Shown piece after piece: positions 1 through 10,240 of a stretch of 64,000 bases of DNA. The position numbers and the translations under genes were made by a program. Source of the stretch: Lotus japonicus (lineage: Eukaryota; Streptophyta; Magnoliopsida; Fabales; Fabaceae); the NCBI RefSeq assembly GCF_012489685.1, contig NC_080043.1:62303920-62367919 (forward strand), written 5' to 3'. The notes under the pieces were generated by a model that saw only the letters and a list, made by a program, of their open reading frames with translations, made no database searches and had not been told where the DNA came from. Positions within the stretch are counted from its first letter, which is position 1; each line of letters begins with the position of its first letter.

Positions 1-35
1 GAAACTTAACTTGTTCTGAAAATCCAGGTCTTACA
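1..35 (-). repeat. 3' LTR fragment of element A
   Basis: These 35 bases match the end of the complete LTR at 7386-7420 and finish with the same GTCTTACA edge. On the minus strand this is the start of the 3' LTR. Confidence 0.9.
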
Positions 36-50
36 ATACTCCCCTCCAAA
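36..50 (-). promoter_or_regulatory. Polypurine tract of element A
   Basis: On the minus strand this reads TTTGGAGGGGAGTAT directly before the LTR start TGTAAGACC. This is the expected place and composition for the plus-strand priming site of a gypsy element. Confidence 0.8.
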
Positions 51-59
51 AAGAAAGTT

Positions 60-335
60 TCGTCCTCGAAACTCAGAGTTCTGAAAAAGTCCGGCATACA
101 GTTCCTCGATCTTATCGTCCAATTCTCATGTAGTAGTGCCTGTGTCATTGTTCCTCATAATCTTTACTTAAGCAATCTGCTTTCCCCTTAACTGTTTCAC
201 TCTTCTATCCCCACTGCTAACTATCGGCGTCTCAAAAGACAAAACATCATTCAACCTCATGTCGTCTGACTCGATTACATGCGTCGGATCTCTGCTTGAA
301 ATGATATCGGTTGGCATTCCGTGCAGTCGCACCAT
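60..335 (-). pseudogene. Remnant of pol: integrase piece fused to post-integrase tail (element A)
   Basis: The minus strand, read in one frame with interruptions, gives the integrase-like motif VRLHGMPTDIISSRDP (about 288-335). It runs straight into a tail of the kind found after integrase in Del/Tekay chromoviruses: THVIESDD, then VKQLRGKQIA, RNNDTG and an acidic end. A TAA follows KQIA and a TGA follows the RNNDTG region, so it cannot be expressed as one protein. The normal integrase C-terminus that should separate the RDP and the HVIE motifs is missing. The shared Asp-Pro codons at 285-290 mark the likely deletion joint. I infer descent from a full Del/Tekay element. Confidence 0.65.
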
Positions 336-2447
336 CTTAGCCACTTACTTCTTTACTTTCGGTCGTCCGAAATTCTTCTTAAACTCGGTGCCTCTCTGTC
401 ATCTTAAGGTAAATACTCAACTCGTCCTCGTGATCTTCATCTACAGTCCAAAACTCCACTTGTCCGTTCGATAACTCCTAGACGAATCCTCCCCCTTGGA
501 AACCGCTAGTCCATTAAAACACCTCTAACTTCGTAACTATCATCACTCGCACAATGAAATCAATCTCCTACTTAGTCACCCTTCGAATTAAAAATCGACT
601 TATGTCCTTATTTCTTGTCCTTCACTAATCTTGTCCCCTTCAACATCAAGTTATCAACAACTTATAAGATAATCCTCTTCTTAATATCTAACAATCCATT
701 ATTATCGTCTTCTTCCTTAGAACTTCCCTCACTCAAACCTATTTACACTTACTGAAATCCCTAACACTTCGCACAAATCAAGACTTATCCTCTAGAAGAT
801 TAAATCATAACTATACCTCAAGGGACTTAACTAGCCATTGACTCTTAAACTCTACGAAACTCGTCAAAATATAACAACCTCAGATATTCGTCTTAATACT
901 AACACCTTCCTTTTTGTGACTCAATCACCATCTCGTCAATCAACTTCTTAATTTCTCAATCAAATTCTGACAAACTTCAAGTCCTACACACCTTAGACAG
1001 ACATTCATAGATTTAAAACCTAAACCTTCACCAAGTTTGGTCCTCTAATGACCTTTAATTCTTCAATACTTCTTAAATGAATATCCGTTTCTTAAAACTA
1101 TAACTCCTTCATTTACCCAAACGACCTGATAAGTGTCGTCATGCTTCCACACTCACCACCTGATCCTGATATCCATAATCATAACTTATTATGCTAACAT
1201 CATTCAAATCTTATCACATGTCATTATGTCCGCAACCTCATAATCAACATCAATCGATCACCGACCTTAACACTCCACACCACCCAGAATTCCTTTACTT
1301 CAGGATCTCTCTTATACTACACCTCAATGGTCTTAACCCGAAACTCACCTTCAGGTCTTCAATCTTCTAAGATTCAACTCCTATTGTCACACCTACAACC
1401 ATAAGATCTCCTACTCGTACGCGATTCTCGACTCTCAAGATCAATCTTAACCCTAAGATTTCAATCCAACTTAGTAAATCTCACGTAGTAATCTTAGCAT
1501 ATTTCTTTGGAATCCATATCAACAACCTCAAGTATTCAACTTATGCTAAAACTTTCTTTCTCCAACTTAATCATTAATTCAACACTTTTCAAGTGAAAAT
1601 TCATCTCTTAAGACTATAATGTCTCCACATATTAATCAAACGCTTAGCAAAATTTATTCCTCGAACTCGACTATAACAAACTAGTTCAGAGTTAATTCTT
1701 CTCACTCTTGCTACCATCAAGCTATCATCTAAAACCTGATTAAATCCAACTTATTTAGTCTCTAATAACTCCCCTCAGCAATCACATAACCTATGACTTC
1801 ATAACTTCCGAGAAACTACTTAATACTTTTCCAGCATTAAATCTCTTGACTTAGTCTACCTCTACTTGGAGTAATCGTACGAACTAACCAATCAATGTCT
1901 ATACGACACTCATCGACTTCCAAAGATTTAAATCTTAATCTTTTACAATCAAATGCTTAACACGAACTTTCCTCCCAAATCCGACTAATCCTCAATCAAT
2001 TCAAATTCATCTTACACATCCTTCTATCAAGGTCCATTACCAGCTGTGATTCCAAATATCACCCCCTCAATATTAGGTTGATCAGGCCTAATACATCGAA
2101 GGTGGAAATTTAGAAAAACCCACTGGAACAGTCAATGAATCCCTATCCTCCAGTAGTCACAAATATCCTAATACTAAATCCTTTAATGATCCCGCTACGG
2201 AACTACACACCCTCAACATGACACGTATACTACCTATAAGGAATCTCCCTAAGATTCGTTCTTCAGCTACTAGCTTCCTCATAATCGCATCGGTGGAAGA
2301 CTACTTTCTAGACTTAGTGTGTTATTCTAAACCTCGTGTAACTTCTATAGTTAAAACACGAGCAGCAGTCAAATGAATTCTTAGTAGGTATAATAACTAT
2401 AAGATCAAAGCTTAGCGGTAAAAACAAGTTCAGGCGTGTTGCACACG
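336..2447 (-). other. Non-coding internal region of element A
   Basis: About 2.1 kb between gag and the pol remnant, AT-rich and stop-dense on both strands. I see no protease, RT or RNase H motif. Its counterpart in family B (12888-14968) aligns along most of its length with scattered small indels, so it is a conserved part of both families and not a random insertion. Origin unknown. Confidence 0.6.
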
Positions 2448-3599
2448 CTACGGGGGTAACGAAGAGTATACTATACTAGAATGAGAAAGAATAGTTAGAA
2501 GGTTACCATCGTTCTTGCGCTCTCCTCTGGTTAACCCCTCAGCTTCTTCACCGTCCATGATATAAACCCTTCCTTTAGCAGCAGGGCGCTTTCCCCTTAC
2601 GGTGTTAACAAATGACTCAACCTTGGGTGTCTTGCAGTTGTTGGCCAGATGTCCTGGTAGATCACACTTGAAACACCTCGGTTTCTCCTTCGGGCATTTC
2701 GTGGAGTAGTGCCCAACCTCCCCGCATTTGAAACATGTTATCTCACGGCTTCCAGCTTGGCTTCCTGCTCCTCCCGCAGCAGCAATCGTAGGCCTGTACG
2801 GTCCTGGGGTAAACCCTTCCCCCGTAGGACGCTGATAAGGCTTCTTCATCTGTAACTTTCCTTTTCCTTGATAGCTCCGGGGACTCGACCTCATTGGTCC
2901 CCCAGTTCCAGCCCGATCCATCCTCCTATTCTTCATCAGCTCCACCTCGGTGGCCTTCTCAACCAAAGCTTGAAACCTCATAATCCCCAACGGTCTCACT
3001 GAGTCCTCAATGTCAGCTCTCAGTCCCCTCACAAAGCGCTTGCACATATAGGGTTCATCAACCTGATCACGGAAAAATCGGAAGTGTTTGGCCAAAGATT
3101 CCAACTTAGCAGCATATTCCGGAATAGTCATGCTCCCTTGACGAAGAGTCAGAAACTGCGACTCGCGCTCGTCACGAGCACTATCAGGAAAATACTTCTC
3201 CATAAAGGCGACACGAAAAGAATTCCAGTTCACCTCCACATGGTTTGCCTCCATCATCCCTCTGGCGCCCCTCCACCAGTACTCAGCATCGCCCAGTAGT
3301 AGATAAGTTGCCAGGCCCACCTTAGCCCCTTCACTAGTCTGTAGTACTTCAAAAATCTTCTCTATCTCTTGGATCCAGAGATCCGCCTCGTCCGGGTCAG
3401 TCCCACCTGTGAACTTGGGTGGATCCTGCCTCCTAAAATCATTCAATCCCCTATTCTGGTCCAGGGCTGCTTCTCTCTGAAGCCGGTGTAGCTCACGTGC
3501 GTCCTCAGCAGCACGCCTCTGTGCATTGTCATTCGTTTGTACAGTCATCGCTTGGACCAAAGTGGCTACCATCTCAGCGAGTTGGTTCGCGTTCACCAT
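2448..3599 (-). CDS. gag: Gag polyprotein of element A (383 aa)
   Basis: Structural protein that would form the cytoplasmic virus-like particle and package element RNA. The retrotransposon Gag domain spans about residues 90-190, with WWRGARGM near residue 108 and FLTLRQGSMTIPEYAAKLE following. Two CCHC zinc knuckles follow: CFKCGEVGHYSTKC near residue 288 and CFKCDLPGHLANNC near 309. The frame then reaches GRVYIMDGEEAEG, the stretch that normally leads into the aspartic protease, and stops about 30 residues later with no DTG protease motif. The ATG at 3599 lies about 200 nt after the primer-binding site. The reading frame is intact. The rest of Gag closely resembles the family B proteins, but the knuckles differ. 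Confidence 0.85.
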   Translation of the reverse strand: MVNANQLAEMVATLVQAMTVQTNDNAQRRAAEDARELHRLQREAALDQNRGLNDFRRQDPPKFTGGTDPDEADLWIQEIEKIFEVLQTSEGAKVGLATYLLLGDAEYWWRGARGMMEANHVEVNWNSFRVAFMEKYFPDSARDERESQFLTLRQGSMTIPEYAAKLESLAKHFRFFRDQVDEPYMCKRFVRGLRADIEDSVRPLGIMRFQALVEKATEVELMKNRRMDRAGTGGPMRSSPRSYQGKGKLQMKKPYQRPTGEGFTPGPYRPTIAAAGGAGSQAGSREITCFKCGEVGHYSTKCPKEKPRCFKCDLPGHLANNCKTPKVESFVNTVRGKRPAAKGRVYIMDGEEAEGLTRGERKNDGNLLTILSHSSIVYSSLPP

Positions 3600-3796
3600 G
3601 TTCTGTATTCGTTTAGCAAACAGTCAGTACCAATCATAAGATAGTATTATGCATAGCTACACAATATGATTAGGTAGCAACTTCAATCAATTAAAGCGAA
3701 AATCGCTTGGCAGACAATCAAGGTTTTACTCTTTGCAGAGTCACACAACTTAGCACAGAAGACCTATTCCCCAAAGACTCCCAAAAGACTCGACAA

Positions 3797-3808
3797 GCTC
3801 TGATACCA
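3797..3808 (-). promoter_or_regulatory. Primer-binding site of element A (tRNA-iMet type)
   Basis: The minus strand reads TGGTATCAGAGC three bases after the 5' LTR end. This is the standard plant retroelement site complementary to the 3' end of initiator methionine tRNA. It fixes element orientation. Confidence 0.9.
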
Positions 3809-4196
3809 CAATGTAACACCCCGATTTCCAGATGTCACTTTAGTAACCAAAAGTAAACTTTACGCGGAAAACAGGTAATTTTTTTCGTTTGATTCCTTTT
3901 AAATCAAGCAATAGAGAAATAAAGACATAACCCCAACACTAACTAACCAATATACAAATATATACACATGTACCACCTCAGCTGCACTCTCCCGTCACGC
4001 GCACTCGCAGTGACTCCAAAGTAGTGTGCCCGTAGGCAAATAGTTACAGTTCCAGATGTGTGAGTGAGAAAATCATAATTACAAACCACTAGGAGGAAGT
4101 CGGCCTCAAAATGGCCTAAGCAAAGACCCCTATGGTCCGACTGACTCACTGTGATCCCTCAGTAAGAGAACCACACAAAAGCAATGCGTCGGGAAC

Positions 4197-4439
4197 CTAC
4201 CCTGTCCCAAAATATGAATGACGAATCAGAGCTATTACAGTAACAACTAACTCAAAAGGCTCTAACCACCCATAACCCACACTACTATCATCGACCCTCC
4301 CTCGAACAGTCATGAAGTCCGGGTCCTCGTCGAAAGCTTCAGTAATAGTCGTTCCGCTCCGGGTCTTTCCCGCACAACGAATCATCACGAACCGGCTGAC
4401 GGACGCCTGGCAGCAGGCCGACCGCCCAAGCACAAACAT
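4197..4439 (-). other. Conserved short ORF in the LTR leader (80 codons), status uncertain
   Basis: This minus-strand frame starts MFVLGRSACCQASVSRF. Its first ~60 residues are nearly the same as the frame at the matching place in all three family B LTRs, including ITEAFDEDPDF and GRVDDSSVGYGWLE; the frames then diverge. It matches no protein family I know. It may be a leader ORF or a conserved RNA segment that happens to stay open. Confidence 0.3.
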
Positions 4440-4663
4440 ACAAACAAAGCCAAGGCGCTAGGGTCAACTTACAGAATACAATAGATATACAATCAACATG
4501 CGATAAAAGGGGTATATATATATATGTTGTATATATACATATAAGTTATGCACTGCTTACCCTAAGGTTTATACATAGCATGTTATCAAATCTCTTACAC
4601 AATTCAGTCATAATAAGATGCATTGTGTGCCAGTGCAGAATATGCTGACACAAATCCGAATAA

Positions 4664-4799
4664 CGTCACTCTGCTTGGCGACGGGACAGAACAACAACGT
4701 CACTCTGCTTGGCGACGGAACAAATCAACAACGTCACTCTGCTTGGCGACGGAACAAATCAACGACGTCACTCTGCTTGGCGACGGGACAAACCAACGG
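4664..4799. repeat. 34-bp tandem repeat, four units, in LTR A
   Basis: Units start at 4664, 4698, 4732 and 4766, each beginning CGTCACTCTGCTTGGCGACG. They lie in the presumed R/U5 part of the LTR and are absent from family B LTRs. Confidence 0.9.
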
Positions 4800-4852
4800 T
4801 ATTGCCACTTATAGGCTGGGCACCTCGAGACGGTCGTAACACTGGCCTCGTG

Positions 4853-5075
4853 TTTAACCATTTCTGCTCGGGCGTCGCTTATCACCTTTGGCTATAGTCA
4901 AGACGATACAAACTCTACATGGTTTGACCATTTCTGCTTGCTATGCCGAACATCAACAGGCACGATGCAACTCTACATGGATGATCGTTACCTCCTGTTG
5001 TGCCAGATATAGTCAGGACCGATTCAACTCTGCATGGCTGATCGTTACTTCCTGTTATACCGAAGTACTCTGCTT
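4853..5075. repeat. Imperfect ~58-bp tandem repeat, about 3 units, in LTR A
   Basis: The phrase AACTC-TGCATGG/ACATGG recurs at 4911, 4969 and 5026, followed by related GATCGTTAC-TCCTGTT text. Divergence between units is greater than in the 34-bp array. Confidence 0.7.
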
Positions 5076-6720
5076 GGCACTTCATCGCGTATATGCACGT
5101 GTGCAATATGATTATCAAAACCAGAGTCAGTGTCGGTCAATACAACACGACTTGGAGTTAGTGTCGGTCAATACAACACAACTCCCACCACAAAACCCAC
5201 AAACAAAACCCAGAGTCTGTGCCGGTCAATACAACACGACTCGAACAACACTACCAGGAGTACTAGAGTACTCGGTGACTTTCAATCATCACCATAGCTC
5301 ACCTCAGTGGCTTTCCCCAATTCCAAACTCTCCAAACCCACAACATAAGTCGACTTTTCCCCGCCTTTCGTAAATATTTTCCCCTTCAGTTCTCCTATGC
5401 TTAAACGTTAATAAAAATTGTTTCAATTCGAATTAGCCAAGTTATGAGTTTATTTCTCAAAGTCTAAGTTTCCCAAGTCTTTATTTTACAAAATTCTATT
5501 CATTCTAGGTTTTCCGAAAACCAACCACCCAAAAGAAGTTTCCCGGGGAAAGTCTAAGTAAACCAATGAATCCCAACAAATGGCTAAGTCCCAAACCCCT
5601 CATTTGGACTTGCCTAGGGTTGCTCATCCAACCCGAAACATCAAAGATCACCAGATCAATGAATCTCCACTCCGAAATCGCGTCAAAACGCACAATCCAA
5701 CACAACATCAACATCATAAGTTATAAAAACATTTATAACAATAAACCATCATCATAATTAATATCATAGCAAAGCATAAGTCGAATTTATCGACGCCTAT
5801 CATGAAATCATAGCTAATATATATGTAAGTTGCCCTAACCTCGAGCTGATCCAGCTTCGCAAATCAAATCTCCTTCACAGGAATGCCTTGAAACTTCCAA
5901 AGTTCCTTCAACTGAACCTCGGAGGAAAAACAAAGCAGAATCCACACAAAATCGATTAGTTCGATCGCAATACAATACATAAACGATAGACAAAGCATCA
6001 AAGCTTCAGAATACGACAAACAGGTACGAAAGGACAAGTTTTCGAAAACGAAAAACTCCCCTCCCCTTAGGAAAAACCCACGGCCAAAAGGAGAAAAGGG
6101 CTTCGGCTCTTTTTCTTCGATCAAATCAGTTTACAAGGTAGTTTTAGGGTAAAACTAAGGCAAAGAAACTGTCAGAACAATTTCCGGACAATCGGGCCGA
6201 AATACGACTACGCAGGGGCATTTTGGTCCAAAATAAAGGCTCAAAACTTCAAAGTTATCAGTTCTGAAAACAAATTTGACAGCAACGATCCTCATGACTT
6301 CCGTGACAACAAATCCTAAAGGCACGAAGTCAGATTAAGTCTTTTCGACAATAAAGTTTCGAAATGTGAGCAAAAAGGGTTTTGAAACAGTTTTTCAGAT
6401 CCTGGACAACTGGATCACAATCAGCGTTTACTGACAGAGGTTTTAGGCTCATGGAAACCTAGAGAACATAACCCAAGCAAGAAATCGAAGAAAACGGACA
6501 ATTTTAGAAAAAGCTCAAAACTTAGAGCACAGAAACGACTACAGAAACTCAGCAGAAACAGTAATCAGAGGTAGGAATCGTGTTAGTTACCTCGATACCT
6601 AGAAGTAGGGACGAACTGCACGAAGATTGGTCAAGTTTTCGCGGAAATCCCCTCCCCCCTTGCTCCCCACGAAATCAGCCACAAATGGAAAGAAAATGAG
6701 AGGATTTTGCTTTTTCGCGC

Positions 6721-6730
6721 TATTTATAGG
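6721..6730 (-). promoter_or_regulatory. TATA box of LTR A
   Basis: The minus strand reads CCTATAAATA about 690 bp inside the LTR, with GC-rich sequence (CCCGCGATTTCACCCG) just upstream. The same motif is kept at the matching place in every family B LTR. It is the best candidate core promoter. Confidence 0.65.
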
Positions 6731-7420
6731 CGGGTGAAATCGCGGGAAAATGAAAATTTCGCGATTCCGATTTTTGCAGCACGATCACCGTGGAATTCTA
6801 AGAGAGATTCTAGCGTCAGAATTCCAGAACTCAAAACAAATATCTAGGATTTGGGAAATACGATATCGAAAAACTCAAAAGCGGTGTCGGTTAATCTGCC
6901 CCGAAAAACTACTTTTTGCTGTGATGCTCAGACGACAAAACTTCCAACAGAAGAAAGATTGGAAATGTCGAAACAAGTCTGGCAACGCGGACGGAATCTT
7001 CGTTAGAAGTCCCGAATAGAAAAAGTCTTCATCCATTGCTCGAAAATAGGGTTTCGAAGCAAAGAAATTAGCGTCGGCGGACATCCGAAAAGTGAAACCT
7101 ATCGTGCGTACAGTCCAGAGTTCCGAAATGAAACGCTGGTCGATGGAAAAATAAAGAGAATCTTTAAATTTTCCGAGAGTTCGAAATCTCACTCAAAACG
7201 TTGCTTTAAGAGCGAAATAGTCTATTCTGGACACGCTCGCCCTAAGGCAAGTGTGCAGACGACTCGCACTAACTCCGAAAACAACTACGCAACATTCCTC
7301 AAGAAATTCCTGAACTTTCTTCTTCATTAATCTTTCTCAAATGTCAAACTCCTGTCACGCTTACACTGATTCTACGTGTGAGTCGGAAACTTAACTTGTT
7401 CTGAAAATCCAGGTCTTACA

Positions 7421-8784
7421 GCCCGGCTTGCCGCAGTTGTAGCAGGTAACATCTTTTCCTTGAGAGGGTCTAGTCTCAGGAGGGTTCTTTGGAATTTGCG
7501 AAGATTGGGGTTTTGATCTAGGCTTGGGTTTCCTATGATCATTCCTGCTAGATCTCTTTCTCCATTGTTGTTTGGGAGGAGGATCTTGCTTTCTGGGTTT
7601 AGGTTTCTTGGGACAACCTTGAATTCCGAATTGTTCGCAGAAAGTACCCAAATCCCTGCGATTCTGAGACTTCTCCTTAGTGAGTTGCTGTTGGATTTTG
7701 TCATCCTGACAGATTTTGAGAGCAACTCTTTCAATGATAGCTATGAGCTGTCCATAACTAAGGGTGTGATATGGGATTTCTCCCCCCGGATTTTGGCTTC
7801 TAAGTTTCTCACGAACTTTGTCGCCAAAAGATTTAGGAAGACCGGCCAGGAATTTCTCTTTCCAGAAGGCTTGTTGGCTGTCTTCACGGGTGTAAACCCT
7901 GGTCAGGAAGGTATCCTTATACCATCTGAAATCACCCAAAGATTTGCACTTCAGATTGGACAAAAGATCACCAGATCTGTCCTTGATGAGGGAAGGATCT
8001 CCAACAAAATGTTGGGCTATGGTAAAGATTAAGGAGTTGACAGCATCAGAGATGAGTTTGCCATCTTCCATGATAGGATTACCTTCTTCATCAGTCTTGA
8101 CAGCGGTCAAGATCTGATCCTTCTCGTCTTGAGTGAGATAATTATCCCACCAACCTTTGAGCTGGCCACAGAAACCAGCAACCAAGACTTCAACGATAAG
8201 AGATTCAGGACAATTGTTGGCGGTAACATAGGCAGTGGCTACCATAGTCATATTTTGGAGGATTTTGGTGATGCCATACTCGTTTTCACCATCAATATTC
8301 CATTCATAGACATTGTTGGCACTGAAGCTTTTGAAGTTTGAAGATTCTTCTAAAAGAAGATCAGGAGCAGTAGCTCTAGGATAGTAGAGCTTGGTTTCTT
8401 TTCTCCACTGATTCTTAGAATTGTGAATGACAGTATTGACCGGAATACTCTTGATAGATTGAACGTCAGACTTCATAGATTGAATATCAGAATCAGACTC
8501 AACCTTAACATCTTCAATATTATTTAAAGAAGTAGATGTATTACGAGTAGAAGTACGAGTTTTTGGAGGAGGAGGAGCAGTAATAGTGGGATTAGAAACT
8601 GCTTCCGGAGTAGGTTCCGGAGTCTCAGGAGGTTCCGGAGTCTCAGGAATAACTTGTTTGAGAAGCTGAAGTTGCTCTACCACCTTTTGGAGGAGCTCAT
8701 TGTCAGATTCCTTTTTTGCTCGAAGAGTTTGAGCCGAGTGTCTGGAACGGCTACTGATTTGAAAAGGTTTGAAAAGAGGTTTTT
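7421..8784 (-). pseudogene. Endogenous pararetrovirus ORF1 fragment (capsid region), left copy
   Basis: This minus-strand piece encodes the capsid part of the ORF1 polyprotein, open from the edge of array B (8784) to element A (7421). It holds the capsid motifs CGQLKGWWDNYLTQDEK and FVGDPSLIKDRSGDLLSNLK and a basic region, and enters the zinc knuckle (CYNCGKPG) where element A cuts it. It continues the fragment at 27694-29107; array B split the two. It is clearly more diverged from the two inverted copies than they are from each other. The rest of this copy should lie left of the window. Confidence 0.85.
8780..8784. repeat. Target-site duplication, left (TTTTT) of array B
   Basis: TTTTT precedes the first LTR base at 8785 and recurs at 27689-27693 after the last LTR. 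With one copy removed, the two flanks line up with the uninterrupted viral copies without a gap. Confidence 0.8.
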
Positions 8785-9106
8785 TGTAACACCCCGATTT
8801 CCAGGTGTCACTTTAGTAACCAAAAATAATCTTTACGCGGAAAACAGGTAATTTTTTTCCGATTGATTCCTTTAAATCAAAACGATAAAGAAGTAAAGAC
8901 AAAACACAACTACTAAACTAACCAATATACATCAAATATAAACATGTACAGCCTCAGCTGCACTTCCACGCCCCACACACTCGCAGTGACTCCAAAGTAG
9001 TGTGCCCGTAGGCAAATATTTACAGATCCAGAAGTGTGAGTGAGAAAAAGTATAATTACAAACCACCAGGAGAAAGTCGGCCTCAAAATGGCCTAAGCAA
9101 AGACCC

Positions 9107-9415
9107 CTATGGTCCGACTGACTCACTGTGATCCCTCCGTAAGAGAATCACACAAAAAGCCATGCATCGGGAACCTACCCTGTCCCAAAAGCAAAACGAA
9201 TCAGAGCTATTACAGTAACAACCAACTCCAAAAGACTCTAACCACCCATACCCCACACTACTATCATCGACCCTCCCTCGATCAGGCATGAAGTCCGGGT
9301 CCTCGTCGAAAGCTTCAGTAATAGTTGTTCCGCTCCGGGTCTTTCCCGTACAACGCATCATCACGAACCGGCTGACAGACGCCTGGCAGCAGGCCGACCG
9401 CCCAAACACAAACAT
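9107..9415 (-). other. Conserved short ORF in LTR B1 leader (102 codons), status uncertain
   Basis: The frame begins MFVFGRSACCQASVSRF and matches the LTR A frame over about 60 residues, then continues in a different frame. It repeats at 16658-16966 and 24209-24517. No known family. It lies in the long leader downstream of the TATA box. Confidence 0.3.
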
Positions 9416-9738
9416 ACAAACAAAGCCAAGGCGCTAGGGTCAACTTACAGAATACAATAGATATACAATCAACTTGTGATAAAGGGGATATATACATATG
9501 TTGTATATATATACATATAGGTTATGTATTGCCTACTCTAAGGTATATACATGGCATGTCCTCGAATCTCCTACACAGTTCAATCATTAATACCTAACGA
9601 TGTTCATCAACATCAAATCATCATAATCTCAACATATGAAGTTAGGTGATAAGGTTAGTCAAACAATGTATCGTCCTCCCAACACACCCGTATCCAACTA
9701 AACCAATGTTCCCTGTCGTTGCCCTAGGGTAAACGACG

Positions 9739-10115
9739 ATGAAATCTCACGCTTCCATGAAGTCTCACGCTTCAATGGGGTCTTACGCTTTCACGAAGTC
9801 TCACGCTTCAGTGAAATCTCACACATTCACGAAGTCTCACGCTTCAGTGAAGTTTCGCGCCTTCACGAAGTCTCACGCTTCAGTGAAGTTGCACGCCTCC
9901 GCAAAGTCTCCCGCTTCAGCAAAGGTGTACGCCTCCGCAAAGTCTCCCGTTTCAGCGAAGGTTCCCGTCTCCACGAGGTCTCCCGCCTCAGTGAAGTTTC
10001 TGCTTTCACGAAGTCTCACGCCTCAGTGAAGCTTACTCACTTTCACGAAGTCTCACGCTTCAGTGAAGTTCCATGCTTTCACGAAGTCTCACGCCTCAGT
10101 GAAGCTTCCCGTTCT
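9739..10115. repeat. Degenerate ~30-bp repeats in LTR B1
   Basis: Many imperfect units of the type CACGAAGTCTCACGCTTCAG, mostly 30 bp apart. The spacing is a multiple of three, so the plus strand stays open and spells a KSHASV-like repeat. I read this as a by-product and not a gene. Confidence 0.8.
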
Positions 10116-10119
10116 TCAC

Positions 10120-10240
10120 TATGGATGGACCATTCCCGTTATCCATCCTGGATGAACCATTCCCGTTATTCATCCTTGGTGAACCATTCCCGTTATTCAC
10201 CATATGATATGCACAGGTGAACCATTCCCGTTATTCACCC
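10120..10240. repeat. 27-bp repeats (ACCATTCCCGTTAT core) in LTR B1
   Basis: The core recurs at 10129, 10156, 10183 and 10221. It follows directly on the 30-bp repeats. Confidence 0.8.

Larger units (their letters stand above)
1..7420 (-). mobile_element. Gag-only Ty3/gypsy LTR element A (TR-GAG type), left end cut by window
   Basis: Read on the minus strand, the order is 5' LTR (3812-7420), primer-binding site, gag, about 2.1 kb of non-coding DNA, a short pol remnant, polypurine tract, and the last 35 bp of the 3' LTR at the window edge. LTR ends are TGTAAGACC...GGTGTTACA. No protease, reverse transcriptase or RNase H is visible, so the element is non-autonomous and fits the described TR-GAG class. 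It sits inside the zinc-knuckle codons of an endogenous pararetrovirus capsid gene: viral sequence resumes at 7421 with GCCCG, the expected right-hand target-site duplication. The left-hand copy lies outside the window. Confidence 0.85.
3812..7420 (-). repeat. 5' LTR of element A (3609 bp)
   Basis: Bounded by TG...CA and flanked by the primer-binding site on one side and pararetrovirus sequence on the other. It is colinear with the 3802-bp LTRs of family B, but carries different internal tandem repeats (34-bp and about 58-bp units in place of the AAGTCTCACGCTTC-type repeats). A minus-strand TATA box lies about 690 bp into the LTR. By position, transcription would therefore leave roughly 2.9 kb of LTR as R plus U5 leader. 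Confidence 0.85.

Noticed and set aside
4664..4799. Regular 34-bp direct repeats that might suggest a CRISPR array
   Set aside because: Units abut with no variable spacers, lie in a plant LTR, and no cas genes are present. An ordinary tandem repeat.
7535..8032. 165-codon plus-strand frame in the left EPRV fragment
   Set aside because: Antisense to the viral capsid frame that runs through the whole fragment.
9739..10029. Plus-strand 96-codon frame spelling KSHASV-like repeats as a repeat protein
   Set aside because: It is the trivial translation of a 30-bp DNA repeat on the strand opposite to the element, with no partner in LTR A.
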